Of a stretch of DNA of 64,000 nucleotides, positions 45,740 through 55,653 are shown piece by piece; the stretch's first letter is position 1; each line of letters opens with the position of its first letter. This DNA comes from Crateriforma conspicua (GTDB lineage: Bacteria; Planctomycetota; Planctomycetia; Pirellulales; Pirellulaceae), in NCBI RefSeq assembly GCF_007752935.1, contig NZ_CP036319.1, forward strand, positions 3,968,001 through 4,032,000. The letters are read 5' to 3'. The notes beneath the pieces are model-generated. The model made no database searches and was not told where the DNA came from. It was given only the letters and a program-made list of their open reading frames with translations. The position numbers and the translations under genes are program-made.

Positions 45740-46660
45740 TCAAGCGATGGCTTGCCGCAATTCGTCCAGCGCTTGCGGGACGTGTTCGTAGGGCTGTTCT
45801 TCCTCGTATTCCAAATTCACAAAGCCTTGGTAACCACCGTCCCGCAGAATCGCGGCGATTCGCTTCAAATCGGCTGGTGACTTCGTACGGTCGGGCGACC
45901 GCATGACCACTTTGACTTGAACGTTAACGGCATAGCCGACGCACTTTTCCAAATCGCCGTAAGGGTCATCGGAAAAGAAGTTGCCCGTGTCCAGATTCAT
46001 GCCGACCCAAGGGCTGGACACCCGCTGCATAATCGTCAGCATCTGGTCGCTGGTCAGATTGCCGTGATTTTCCACGCCCAGCATGATGCCATGGTTCGCG
46101 GCGTGCTCGGCACACTGTTCCAACGCCTCAATCGCTTCGTCGATCCGTGCGGGTTCTTTGTCGATCTGAGCGCCCGTCCCGGCAAAGAACCGGATGTGGG
46201 GTGCACCCAAAACGGCGGCGTGATCGATCCACTGTTTGGCGGCGGCGATTTCCGATTCCAATCGCTCGCCACGACCGACGGTGAAGTTGTTGCCGATGGC
46301 GGTTCCGCTGATCGCAAGACCTTTCAAAAACGCGGATCGTTTCAAATCCAGAAAGTAGTCGCGGTCCGGATCGTTGCGAAAGAAGTAACTGGTCAATTCC
46401 GCGCCATCACATCCGTGATCGGCGCAGTACTGCAGGAAGCCTTCCATATCCATCGCCGGCCCATCACTCTGCGGCTGCTTCTTCTTTCCCTTCATGTACG
46501 AAAAGTACTGGCGAAACGAATACGCCGCCAAGGCAAGCTTCAGCCGTGACGGACCGGTTCGCTGGATCGGTTCTCTTGCGATGGCGGTCGACACGGTGGT
46601 GGCGGGAATGGCCAGCGCGGCGGCCGCGCTGCAAAGGACTTGGCGTCGTGAATAGGTCAT
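45740..46660 (-). CDS. Exported sugar phosphate isomerase/epimerase-like TIM barrel, Tat signal
   Basis: This 306-residue protein starts with a twin-arginine leader (YSRRQVLCSAAAALAIPATT). It continues as a xylose isomerase-like TIM barrel with probable metal ligands Glu in LGVENHGN, Asp in NLDTGNFF and Glu in NLEYEEE. The leader implies folding with cofactor in the cytoplasm before export. A Lys-rich insertion (KGKKKQPQSD) occurs near residue 60. Alternative starts at 46699 and 46717 exist, but 46660 gives the proper Tat leader. It lies 27 bp from the convergent zinc-ribbon gene and 159 bp downstream of the sulfatase-DUF1080 gene. Confidence 0.83.
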   Translation of the reverse strand: MTYSRRQVLCSAAAALAIPATTVSTAIAREPIQRTGPSRLKLALAAYSFRQYFSYMKGKKKQPQSDGPAMDMEGFLQYCADHGCDGAELTSYFFRNDPDRDYFLDLKRSAFLKGLAISGTAIGNNFTVGRGERLESEIAAAKQWIDHAAVLGAPHIRFFAGTGAQIDKEPARIDEAIEALEQCAEHAANHGIMLGVENHGNLTSDQMLTIMQRVSSPWVGMNLDTGNFFSDDPYGDLEKCVGYAVNVQVKVVMRSPDRTKSPADLKRIAAILRDGGYQGFVNLEYEEEQPYEHVPQALDELRQAIA

Positions 46661-46819
46661 CGTCTTGGGCGGGTCAATGGTTTCAGGTGGGAACGTCATC
46701 GCGAATCGCTTCGCCATCGTCGGCGGCCATTGTAACGTCGCGCATACGACGGGGAGCGGATCAGGCGTGCGGTGCCAATTTGGCGTTGCGACGCTTGCAT
46801 AAAGGAATGGTTCGAAAAA

Positions 46820-49021
46820 TCATTCAACGCTGGCCGCTGCGGCGTACACCGGCGGCTGCCAATCTTTGGGAAGCCGACCTTGTGGCTTCACGCCCAGCGA
46901 TCCCTCAGCAATGGTGACTTCGCCGGCGTGAATCAAGGGCAGGTTGTCAGGCAAGTGCTTGATGCGAAAGTCCTTGTACTGGATCTTCATGGCCGGTCCG
47001 ACATGAACCTGCACGGCCAAAACTCCTTCCAGTGATCGCCCGGCTTCATCCAGATCGATCACGTCCGATGTCATGTGACCATCGATCCAATGCTGATGAT
47101 GGTTGCCTTTGACCAAGACACGGTATTCGTGCCATTGATCAGGTTCAAAATCTCGAATCGGAAACTCGCCGACGATCCAGGGCTGGCCGTCGGTGTCGAT
47201 GACGACTTTCTGGCCCGTGCGAGCGATGATGCGACGGCCTTTTTCGTCGTACAACATTCCGTTGTAATCCGGACGATCCGCGACCACGTCACACTGGTAT
47301 CCCGACACAACATCCAGACCAAGATCTGGTCGCATGGTTCCACGATATTGGATGCCGCTGTTGCCGCCGGTGGTCACCTTGACCTTCACGCGCAGGTCGA
47401 AATTGCGAACGGTCGAATGTTTCCATGTGATGAATCGATTCATCTTTAAGGTCCCGTCGGCGACCCCCGTCAATGCACCGTCTTGGACCGACCAATACTT
47501 GGAATCGCCCGACCAACCACGCAACGACTTTCCATCAAAGACGCGAACGAATCCATCGGCATCGGGCTTGGCACTCACATTGGCCGCCGCAACGGGCATG
47601 GGATCGGTCGATTCATTGAATAGATCCAGCGGTTGTAAAGGACCGCCCAACTGTTGCACCCGAGCATCCGTTCGCTTCCGCATCTGTGCCAAGACATCGG
47701 CGTGATCTGGGTCATCGACCAAGTTCGTTAGCTCTTCAGGATCATTCTGCAGATCGTGCAGAAACTCGTAGCCCCCGTTGTCGAAATACCTCACGTACTT
47801 GTACTGGTGGTTTCGAAGGCCTTCGAATGCCGGGATGCGGTTCCGTACCGCAAAATGTTCGTGGAAGCTCTCGGTTCTCCACTCATCCACCGCATCGCCC
47901 TGAACAATCCGGCGGATACTGGTTCCTTGATAGCGATCGGGAATTTCCACCGATGCGTAATCAAGAAAGGTCGACGGCAGATCCAGATTCAAGACCGTCT
48001 TCTGTGATACCTGGCCTTTGGCGTCCTCGGGCACCCGAGGGTCCATGACGATCATGGGGACGCGAAGAGCATCGTCGTAGTGCGACCACTTGCCGGCGAA
48101 ACCGCGGTTGCCCATGTAGTACCCGTTGTCCGCGGAGTAGACGATGATGGTGTTGTCCGCCATCCCGGCGTCTTCCAACGCTTTCATAAAGCGGCCGATC
48201 GCCCCGTCGATCCCGCTGACCATGCGATAGTAAGCACGCATATTGGTTTGATATTTCTGCGGCGTGTTCCATCGCCAAAAATAGCGTTCCCGATTGATCG
48301 TCGTTTTCAAAAACTCGGGTTGGCTTTCGAAGATTCCAGGAGACGCCAAACGTGGTTCTGGGATCTGGACGTCTTCATACATGCCGTCCACCGAACGCGG
48401 CCAAGGGAAATGACCGATCCCTGGCCGGCGGTCGCTGTCTTCGGCGTGACACGCGTTGAACCACAGGTTCAGTGCAAACGGCTTGTCCGGGTCCTGCCGT
48501 TGAATGAAGTCGATCCCGCGATCGACAATCACTTCGGTTTCGTGCCGCAGGCTGCCGTCGGCTTGTCGCTTGTAGAAAGGGTTCCGTCCGATCGCTTCGA
48601 ATTCATCGAAGTGGTCTTCGCGACGGAAATCCTTGGGCATCTTCGCATGCCACTTTCCAAAATACCCGGTTCGATAGCCGCTTGCACGAAGGCGATCGGT
48701 GTACAGTTCTCGAACAGCATCAGCGGTTGCCAACTCGCGATTACCCGGCGTTCCATAGCTGCGGCCCGTCAAGCCGGTCAGGATCGTGGTGCGGCTGACC
48801 CAGCAAATCGCTTGGCTGACAAACGCGTTTTCAAACCGAGTTCCCCGTCGGGCAAGTTGGTCAATGTTGGGCGTCTGGATGATCGGGTTTCCGTAGCACC
48901 CCAGCGTCGAAGTCGTTTGATCGTCCGTGAAAAAGAAGACAATGTTCGGCGGCTGCTGAGCCGATGCGCCACGAGTTAGCAAAGCAAGTAGGACGACCAG
49001 GATGGCAGACGGTTTCATCAT
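46820..49021 (-). CDS. Secreted sulfatase-like protein fused to DUF1080, atypical CWVSR motif
   Basis: This 733-residue protein has a signal peptide (1-21), a sulfatase domain (about 24-475) and a DUF1080 (3-keto-disaccharide hydrolase-like, concanavalin-type) domain (about 490-690). The DUF1080 part is marked by FVRVFDGKSLRGWSGD and YQCDVVADRPDYNGMLYDE. The sulfatase part has NIVFFFTDDQTTSTLGCYG and VYSADNGYYMGNRGFAGKWSHYDDALRVP. At the formylglycine site the sequence is Cys73-Trp-Val-Ser-Arg77. The rule is C-x-P/A-x-R, so Val replaces Pro/Ala; conversion may still occur or be impaired. It starts about 110 bp downstream of a 91-bp repeat array, on the array's downstream side. Confidence 0.88.
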   Translation of the reverse strand: MMKPSAILVVLLALLTRGASAQQPPNIVFFFTDDQTTSTLGCYGNPIIQTPNIDQLARRGTRFENAFVSQAICWVSRTTILTGLTGRSYGTPGNRELATADAVRELYTDRLRASGYRTGYFGKWHAKMPKDFRREDHFDEFEAIGRNPFYKRQADGSLRHETEVIVDRGIDFIQRQDPDKPFALNLWFNACHAEDSDRRPGIGHFPWPRSVDGMYEDVQIPEPRLASPGIFESQPEFLKTTINRERYFWRWNTPQKYQTNMRAYYRMVSGIDGAIGRFMKALEDAGMADNTIIVYSADNGYYMGNRGFAGKWSHYDDALRVPMIVMDPRVPEDAKGQVSQKTVLNLDLPSTFLDYASVEIPDRYQGTSIRRIVQGDAVDEWRTESFHEHFAVRNRIPAFEGLRNHQYKYVRYFDNGGYEFLHDLQNDPEELTNLVDDPDHADVLAQMRKRTDARVQQLGGPLQPLDLFNESTDPMPVAAANVSAKPDADGFVRVFDGKSLRGWSGDSKYWSVQDGALTGVADGTLKMNRFITWKHSTVRNFDLRVKVKVTTGGNSGIQYRGTMRPDLGLDVVSGYQCDVVADRPDYNGMLYDEKGRRIIARTGQKVVIDTDGQPWIVGEFPIRDFEPDQWHEYRVLVKGNHHQHWIDGHMTSDVIDLDEAGRSLEGVLAVQVHVGPAMKIQYKDFRIKHLPDNLPLIHAGEVTIAEGSLGVKPQGRLPKDWQPPVYAAAASVE

Positions 49022-49126
49022 CGAAGAATTACGGCGGGGAAATGGATGGCGGGGATCGCGTGTTCGTATTGGATCACGTCCGTCATTGTAGTCATGCCGG
49101 CCCCCACTCGGTTGCCGGCGTTGGTG

Positions 49127-49786
49127 ATCCGCACGCTGCTAGCCGCGGGTATTGTGCGCCGCACGGTGCTAGCCGCGGGTATTGTGCGCCGCACGGTGCT
49201 AGCCGCTGGTCTGTGAGCCGCACGGTGCTAGCCGCGGGTCTGTGAGCCGCACGGCGCTAGCCGCGGGTTTTGTAGCGTCATGTTTTGACTCGTTGCCAAC
49301 CGGACCGGCGGCTAGCGCCTTGCCGCTAATTCGTGAGCCGCACGGCGCTAGCCGCGGGTTTTGTAGCGTCATGTTTTGACTCGTTGCCAACCGGACCGGC
49401 GGCTAGCGCCTTGCCGCTAATTCGTGAGCCGCATGGCGCTAGCCGCGGGTTCTGCAGCATCACGATTGACTCGTTGCCAACCCAACCGGCAGCTAGCCCT
49501 TTGCCGCGGCTTTATGAGCCGCACGGCGCTAGCCGCGGGTGTTGTAGCGCCACGGTTTGACTCGTTGCAAACCCAAACCGGCAGCCAACGCCTTGCCGCT
49601 AATTCGTGAGCCGCACGGCGCAAGCCGCGGGTTCTGCAGCATCACGTTTGACTCGTTGCAAACCCAACCGGCAGCCAACGCCTTGCCGCTAATTCGTGAG
49701 CCGCACGGCGCAAGCCGCGGGTTCTGCAGCATCACGTTTGACTCGTTGCAAACCCAACCGCCGGCTAGCGCCTTGCCGCTGATGGG
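49127..49786 (-). repeat. 91-bp palindromic repeats left of the transposase (array 2, left part)
   Basis: This is the same repeat as at 17.2-18.2 kb, but reverse-complemented. The marker GCCGCGGG recurs at 49260, 49351 and 49442, then at about 90-92-bp steps to 49715. Before 49260 there are short 30-33-bp iterations of only the CTAGCCGCGGG part with ATTGTGCGCCGCACGG. Some copies have decayed arms (GGCGCAAGCC, GGCAGCCAACGCC). The left edge is about 106 bp from the start codon of the sulfatase-DUF1080 gene. Confidence 0.94.
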
Positions 49787-49801
49787 ATTGATGCCTTCGC
49801 G

Positions 49802-50329
49802 TCATCCCCACTTTCCGCGGTCCATCCGATCTTGAGCCTCGGAAACATAGATCATAACCTGCTCCAGATCGTCATCGGTGACAATCAATTGAATATCACC
49901 ACCCTTGGTCCAGACCTTCTCGTTCATCACTGGATTTTGCCCGTGCCGCAAAACTCGCGTCGCATTCGCCTTGAACTGGTCGCGAACCCGTTTAACTCCA
50001 TCAGACATGCGAAAGTTCGGATCGCCAATGCTGGGCACTACAGTGACCACGATATGCACATGGTTAGAACGTGCTGAAACCGCATGCAACTGCCAACCGC
50101 GACGTTGCGCATGTTGACGAATGACCTCCTCAACGCTCTCGCGCTGACTCGATTCGAGCAGTACGGCATTCTCCTTCATCCGGTCTTTGCACCAGTCTTC
50201 CAATACGGGCTGCGGTTGTTGCTCGCCCTGTTTCCATCTCGTCCAACCACGGGCATCACCGGGCAACCATGAGCCATAAGTGGTCCATGTAATGAATAGG
50301 GTTACTGGATCGCAAAAATCGTTCGGCAT
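49802..50329 (-). CDS. REP-associated tyrosine transposase (RAYT), Y1/HUH family
   Basis: This 175-residue protein is a Y1 transposase of the IS200-like/RAYT group. It has an N-terminal LFITWTTYGSWLPGD (typical RAYT beta-strand), the HUH motif His90-Val-His92 in SARSNHVHIVV, a helix-forming MSDGVKRVRDQFKANATR, VWTKGGDIQLI, and a candidate nucleophile Tyr161 followed by Gln166 (MIYVSEAQD). All expected catalytic residues are present, so it may be active. The ATG at 50329 is favoured over 50356. It is flanked on both sides by the 91-bp palindromic repeats in one orientation, as expected if the repeats are its substrates. Confidence 0.88.
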   Translation of the reverse strand: MPNDFCDPVTLFITWTTYGSWLPGDARGWTRWKQGEQQPQPVLEDWCKDRMKENAVLLESSQRESVEEVIRQHAQRRGWQLHAVSARSNHVHIVVTVVPSIGDPNFRMSDGVKRVRDQFKANATRVLRHGQNPVMNEKVWTKGGDIQLIVTDDDLEQVMIYVSEAQDRMDRGKWG

Positions 50330-50351
50330 GTAGCCTTTATACCAGCGGCGA

Positions 50352-50846
50352 TGCACCGGCGGCTAGCGCCGTGCCGCTAATTCGTGAGCCGCACGGCGCT
50401 AGCCGCGGGTTTGTGAGCCGCAGGGCGCTAGCCGCGGGTTTGTGAGCCGCAGGGCGCTAGCCGCGGGTTCTGTAGCGTCACGGTTTGACTCGTTGCAAAC
50501 CCAACCGGCAGCTAGCGCCTTGCCGCTGATTCATGAGCCGCAGGGCGCTAGCCGCGGGTTTTGTAACGCCACGATTTGATTCGTTGCCAATCGGACCGGT
50601 GGCTAGCGCCTTGCCGCTAATTCGTGAGCCGCAGGGCGCTAGCCGCGGGTTTTGTAGCGCCACGATTTGATTCGTTGCCAATCGGACCGGTGGCTAGCGC
50701 CTTACCGCTGACTTGTGAGCCGCATGGCGCTAGCCGCGGGTTTTGTAGCGCCACGGTTTGACTCGTTGCAAACCCAACCGGCAGCTAGCGCCTTGCCGCT
50801 GATTCGTGAGCCGCATGGCGCTAGCCGCGGGTTTTGCAGCGTCATG
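50352..50846 (-). repeat. 91-bp palindromic repeats right of the transposase (array 2, right part)
   Basis: These copies have the same orientation as those left of the transposase: GGCGCTAGCCGCGGG with linker TTTGTAGCGCCACG and TGACTCGTTGCAAACC, then CTAGCGCCTTGCCGCT. Several short 30-bp iterations near 50395-50465 lack the linker. The last unit ends 14 bp before the stop codon of the next sulfatase gene, so the array abuts that gene's 3' end. Confidence 0.94.
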
Positions 50847-50859
50847 CCAACCGAACCGA

Positions 50860-52809
50860 TCAACGCTTCGAAACAGCCATCGCTGGCTCTGGAATGATCT
50901 CCGGCGGAATGTCCAGCTTCTTGTCGTCCGCCCCAAGGGCAAAGTCACTGATGTGAAACGTGTTCTCCATCGACCAATCACACTCCGCCCGACCGTCCCC
51001 CAAAACAATCCTCCCCAGCTTTTGACGAAACCACTCGGCAAGCTCTCGATACTCCGACTGACCGGCGACGTTTCGCCGTTCCAGCGGATCAACTGCCAAG
51101 TCGTACAGCATCAGGTCCACTTCCTCCGCCGGTGCATCCAACGCCCAACGCAGATCCTGGCCCAACTGGTTCTTGTTCACCAAGTTGTCGAAGGGACGCG
51201 TCCGCATCGAGAAACGAAAACGATCGGTATGCAGATAGGCTCGCGGCCCAACGATCACGTTGATCTCGCCCACCGCATATTGCCGTTCCGGTCGCTTGCC
51301 GTCGATCACGTCAAACAAACTGTATCCGTCCAGATAGTCGAAGCGTTCACTGTGAATGTCCAAACCGGCGGACGCCAACAACGTGGGCGCGAAATCGACA
51401 TATTCCACCAGCTGGTCACAAACCGTCCCTGGAACAACCGCATTCTTATCCGACGACACCAAGATGACCGAGTCGGATACCGATTGTCGCCACGGCGTGA
51501 ACTTGGCTTCGATCCCTTGTTCCCCCAAGTGCCATCCGTGGTCGCCGATGGTGAACAGAATCCGATAGTCTGCGTCGCGTGATTCACAATACGCTTTGAA
51601 TTTGTCGACCGCGTCGCCGATCAAAGCATCGCCATAGGCACAAAACGCATAGTAATCTTGAATGGCCGTTTGTTTTTCCTCGGGCGTCAAGTCATCGATC
51701 TTCGTCGCCTGATACATCCGCTGCATCTGTGGCGGCAATCGTTCCACGTCAGACTTATCAAACTCCGGAACCTTGTACGAATACTGTGCAAACCGATCGC
51801 GGAATGATTTGGGCGGCAACACGGGGGTGTGGGGCAAGTGAAAACTGAGGTGGATGAACACAGGACGTTCTGTATCGACGCCCCGCTGTGATTTTCCCCA
51901 GGCGGTCAGATATTCGCTGTCGCGGTTCGTCAGATATCGAGTGTACTCATCGACCACGGCCGCATCGATCGTCTTCCCGGCCGGCTTTGGGTTGACGCCA
52001 CCGATGATCAAACTCGGATTGGACCGCGTGTAGCTGCGCAGCAGATCGAACTGTTGATCCACTTCGCGCCGGGCCGCCAAGTCCTCGGGCGTTAGGTCTT
52101 CACCCACGCGACTGATGAAATATTCCTTGGTCCGGCCATCGGGATACAACACCTTTTCGGCGGTTCCGATCACCTGGGTGCGTCCTTGGCGTTTCCCGAA
52201 CCGCACGCCGGTGAAGATTTCGCCGATGCCGTTTTTTTGCAGGTCGTGTTTAAAGTCGACTTCGGTGTCAAACAAACCGGCATCGTTGTATCCCTGTCCG
52301 GGCCCCCATCGGAAAATGTAGTGACCGGGTTTGCCGAACAACGCGGTTTGATACCCGTGATCGCGAAGGGTTTGCGATACGGTGGGACGCACAAAATCGG
52401 GGGCCTGGTGCGTGATTTCAAACGCATAATGGCCATTACGAAACGGGTAACGTCCCGTATGCATCGAACCGCGGGAAGGCGCACAAACGGGCGCGTTGCA
52501 AAACACTCGAGTAAACAAGACGCCTTCACCCGCCAATCGGTCGATGTTCGGCGATTCCACATGGCCCAGTGGACTGTCGTCCTGACCATAAACCGCCCGG
52601 TTATAAGCTTGGATCGAATCGGACCGATGATCATCGGTCACGATCCAAAGCAGGTTCGGTGCTCGTGTTTGTGCGGACTCGGCACGGACGACCGTATCGC
52701 ACAAGGAACCAATCGCAGCAAACACGACCAGCCCGCCGGCCATCCAGCACCGCAAGGAAGCGTGAAGTGGATGCCCGGTTCCAAAGCGTTCGCTGCGTTC
52801 TGTTTTCAT
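50860..52809 (-). CDS. Secreted type I sulfatase
   Basis: This 649-residue protein has an N-terminal signal region (about residues 20-46, with a basic 20-residue leader). The sulfatase domain carries [16 protein letters not shown] for metal binding, Cys109 in CAPSR (formylglycine site, with GSMHTGRYP following), [25 protein letters not shown] and the DPLERRN tail. It resembles the iduronate-2-sulfatase-like subgroup, though this is not firm. The ATG at 52809 is selected as the signal start; the frame is open to 52956. Substrate unknown. The 3' end touches the 91-bp repeat array. Confidence 0.9.
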   Translation of the reverse strand: MKTERSERFGTGHPLHASLRCWMAGGLVVFAAIGSLCDTVVRAESAQTRAPNLLWIVTDDHRSDSIQAYNRAVYGQDDSPLGHVESPNIDRLAGEGVLFTRVFCNAPVCAPSRGSMHTGRYPFRNGHYAFEITHQAPDFVRPTVSQTLRDHGYQTALFGKPGHYIFRWGPGQGYNDAGLFDTEVDFKHDLQKNGIGEIFTGVRFGKRQGRTQVIGTAEKVLYPDGRTKEYFISRVGEDLTPEDLAARREVDQQFDLLRSYTRSNPSLIIGGVNPKPAGKTIDAAVVDEYTRYLTNRDSEYLTAWGKSQRGVDTERPVFIHLSFHLPHTPVLPPKSFRDRFAQYSYKVPEFDKSDVERLPPQMQRMYQATKIDDLTPEEKQTAIQDYYAFCAYGDALIGDAVDKFKAYCESRDADYRILFTIGDHGWHLGEQGIEAKFTPWRQSVSDSVILVSSDKNAVVPGTVCDQLVEYVDFAPTLLASAGLDIHSERFDYLDGYSLFDVIDGKRPERQYAVGEINVIVGPRAYLHTDRFRFSMRTRPFDNLVNKNQLGQDLRWALDAPAEEVDLMLYDLAVDPLERRNVAGQSEYRELAEWFRQKLGRIVLGDGRAECDWSMENTFHISDFALGADDKKLDIPPEIIPEPAMAVSKR

Positions 52810-53162
52810 GTCATTTCCGCTGATGTGTTGTGAATCGAACCAGGCTGAACGCCCGAATTCGCATTCTGACGCGCCACGAAATAGCAACCTCCCGATTGTT
52901 AACAATCGCAGCCTATCGCGACAGTGCCAAGGGTTTGCTCCATGACACGAACACAAAACGTCGTGACCGCAAAACTACGCCAGTCTTTGCGAGCGGATCG
53001 CTTCTTTTCCATACATAACCGGACGAACATGGAAGCAGCAGTGGTTTCGACCGGACAGAACATTTCCAGAATGCGACAGAAAACCGCTACAACGAATCGT
53101 CCAAACGCAGCTCATTAAGACAACGTTGGCGAAACTTATCTGATAGGGGTAACACGGATTTG
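52810..53162. other. Intergenic region between a sulfatase start and a decayed gene
   Basis: This 353-base stretch holds the promoter side of the sulfatase gene. Only short open frames with no domain were found. No repeat or strong hairpin was seen. Confidence 0.35.
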
Positions 53163-53972
53163 ATTCAGCGATCCCAGCGGCGACGACCCAGGTCCCATTC
53201 GATTCGGCGGCGGTCTGGATTCTCTGTGTACGAAGGGATGCGAAAGCCCCGGCCGACTGGAATCCATGCCGCCAAGCGTTTGACCAAAGGCGGGTTCACG
53301 CAATCGATGTCATGCCTGCCATTGACGATCGAATCCAATCCGCCAACCAATAGCCCAAACTCATCCGGAATCGGGCTCGCTTGGTCAATCGCATCCCAGA
53401 TCAGGGCAACCTGAGCTATCAAAATCGCCGATAGCAAACCGCCCGTCGGGGCCAGCCTTGCTGTCGGTAATGATGTCGCCTTCACACGCGGCATAGTCCG
53501 TCCTTGCAACATCACCAAGCGGATGCGGGTTCACCGGCATGGGTTTCTTTGCACACTTCACCACGGCGGGCCCTGGTCGCGACGGGCATCGCACCAGAGG
53601 CAATTCAACCTGAAGAGGCTGTGCGGGTATCAAGCCATCGTCAGTCGGTCGTATTCGATCGAACAAGGCTTGTTGTTCCAAGAACGGAAGGCAGCTGAAG
53701 ATCCAACCGCCCGGCTGATTTTCGCCGACACCGCGTCCCGCGATACCGACCTAACGATATCCCCAGCCTCCGGTGGGTAAATGCCTGAAAGCGTTGTGAT
53801 GATGATGAGAAGCTAGAGCCAACTGACGCAAACGATTTTGGCAAGTGTTGATGCGTGCCCGCTCACGTGCCGATTGAATCGCCGGCAAAGAGATGCCCGC
53901 CAATAGGGCGATGACAGAGAATACGACCAGTGATTCGATCAGGGTCACGCCCAAAAGCTTCGCGTAAACATC
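53163..53972 (-). pseudogene. Decayed DUF1559 prepilin-like gene
   Basis: The N-terminal part reads GVTLIESLVVFSVIALLAG, then SARERARINTCQNRLRQLALASHHHHNAFRHLPTGGWGYR, which is DUF1559. The frame then meets TAG at 53751-53753, where Trp (TGG) would fit. The same frame continues beyond the stop as GGWIFSCLPFLEQQALFDRIRP and VELPLVRCPSRP to 53385. Past about 53470 the DUF1559-like text scatters over other frames, with further stops, and the HPGG-type end motif is missing. The N-terminus lacks an ATG in frame; the ATG at 53968-53970 is in another frame (MFTRSFWA then stop). So at least one nonsense codon and more than one frameshift disable the gene. It begins next to the upstream gene's stop, as if formerly coupled. 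Confidence 0.75.
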
Positions 53973-55047
53973 TCATGTCGTTACCCGCGTTTCGCAAATG
54001 GTAAAGTATGCCGCGGCCAACAGTACTAGTGTCCCCAACAAGATCAAGACCCGAGCCATGGACCACCCAGATTCCACGACCAATGAAGCGCCACCGCATT
54101 CATCAACGATCGTCATCCCCGACGTCAGTTTTGGTTGAAACATTTCGACCGAAGACGTTTCCATCCGCTGGACATTGATGTCCGATAGAACGTCGTGTCC
54201 CCAAATCACAGGTGGTCGATCATTCTGCGTCGAGGTCTCGACCAAGCTAAAGACCCACTTGTTGGGAAGGTCCGCTTCCGCATCCGCATACTCACATTCA
54301 ATGATTCGGTCGGTGCGATTGTTTCCTAAAGTGCGGCGCACCATTCGTCTGCGAAGTCGAGGTTCATCACCGGCCTCAAATTGCAATCGAATGTCGACTG
54401 TTCTTGGTCCGCGTCGGGTCTGCCACTGTATTTCGAAAGCCTGTCCACCCTGCAGATCCCCACCGCGTCTTCGCAATCGGATGATGCCGAAGAAGTTCCA
54501 AAAATGAGCAGAATTCGATGATCGCCGACGGATCTTCGCCGACGCTGCGATTCGCTATGAACCATAGGATTTCGGATCCCAACGGTTGCGAACGATCCGG
54601 GATCCCATCACACAGGATGCGGCAATAGTCAAACTGCGCCCCGCCGCTTTGACTATGTAGCAAATATTGCCGATCCCCATCAAACCATTCCGCATATTTC
54701 CGAATGGCATGGTCTTTTCCGGAATGGGCCCCCCCTTCGATTCTGAAACGCCCATGAAGATCGGCGACAATTGAAAACGGAAACCGGGCCTGGACCAGCG
54801 TGCTGTTGCTGTCAGAGTCGTCCGGGCCACCGGACAGTGGACTCGGGGGACGCTGTCGCACCACGGCCTGGGCGTCCAGTCGGAAAGCCGAACTTTCAAA
54901 TCGATCGGCAATGGCCTGGTAGTGCGTCGCAATCTTTTCAATCTGCTCTGCGGTGCTGATGCAGTAGGCCGGTCGCGCCGAGGAAGGCAGAAGCGTTACC
55001 AGGCAAACCATCACGCCGAAACAGGATTTCATAAGATTCGAACGCAT
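53973..55047 (-). pseudogene. Frameshifted exported single-pass membrane protein
   Basis: Two overlapping frames make sense as one protein of about 350 residues. The 5' part (55047 to about 54440) has a signal peptide (MKSCFGVMVCLVTLLPSSARP) and runs to LELLRHHPIAKTRWG. After about 54455 the plausible sequence switches to the next frame (DLQGGQAFEIQWQTRRGPRTVDIRLQ), ending with a membrane helix (VLILLGTLVLLAAAYFTICE) at 53973. The frames overlap at 54376-54476. A sequencing error, a genuine mutation or a programmed frameshift would all explain it. Family not recognised. Neighbours on both sides share the strand and very short spacing. Confidence 0.6.
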
Positions 55048-55104
55048 TGCGTTTCTCCCAGAAGCTGTTTTAGAAGTTCATCACTTTCATCAAAGCGTCA
55101 AAGC

Positions 55105-55653
55105 CTAGGAAAGAATCAGCAAAGAGAACCGTACCGGAAAAGTCCCCTTGGAATGTCCGCTGACCATTTGAACGTCAATCGTACTGGGGTACTCATCGTC
55201 GGTAAGCATTGAAAAGTGTGGTTCCGCTTCGATCCATTGAAGCTTTGGCCTTTGATTGCCCGAGTCGATCGTCTGCGACATCGGACGGACGCCGTAGTCG
55301 CCCAGCATCGGCGTTCCGATGGTCCAGCGAAAAGATGCGTCATGTACCGTACCCGGCTGAACATCCATAGAATCGCCGGATGTGCTGACGCAGTCACACG
55401 CGGTCCTCGGCACGATCTTGGCCTGACGATCTGACGCGTTTTGAATCGCGAACGTCACGTCGACGCGATCGCCGGGACGATGACGTCCCGCGTCAATCAC
55501 CTGTGTCTTTAGAAAAAGCGAGGTTTGCTGCTTTGATGAAGTGGTGGACGACACTGGGTGCCACCACATCGTCAGCATCAAACCACATGCGACAAACGCC
55601 AGAACCGGTCCGACAAATGATCGCGTGACATCGCTCGATCGAAGCCAAGACAT
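55105..55653 (-). CDS. DUF1573-like exported protein
   Basis: This 182-residue protein has an N-terminal membrane anchor (about residues 10-33). A DUF1573/ASPM-SPD-2-like immunoglobulin domain follows: RPGDRVDVTFAIQNASDRQAKIVPRTACDCVST, in which CDC replaces the CGC often seen, then ASFRWTIGTPMLGDYGV. DUF1573 domains are common in Bacteroidetes and planctomycetes; function unknown. The ATG at 55653 is preferred over a TTG at 55665. It appears intact while the two genes downstream of it (58 bp away and beyond) are broken. Confidence 0.72.
   Translation of the reverse strand: MSWLRSSDVTRSFVGPVLAFVACGLMLTMWWHPVSSTTSSKQQTSLFLKTQVIDAGRHRPGDRVDVTFAIQNASDRQAKIVPRTACDCVSTSGDSMDVQPGTVHDASFRWTIGTPMLGDYGVRPMSQTIDSGNQRPKLQWIEAEPHFSMLTDDEYPSTIDVQMVSGHSKGTFPVRFSLLILS

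Noticed and set aside
49127-50846. Complete insertion sequence with terminal inverted repeats
   Set aside because: Y1 transposases do not use classical terminal inverted repeats, and the repeats extend well beyond the gene on both sides as arrays, not as single element ends.
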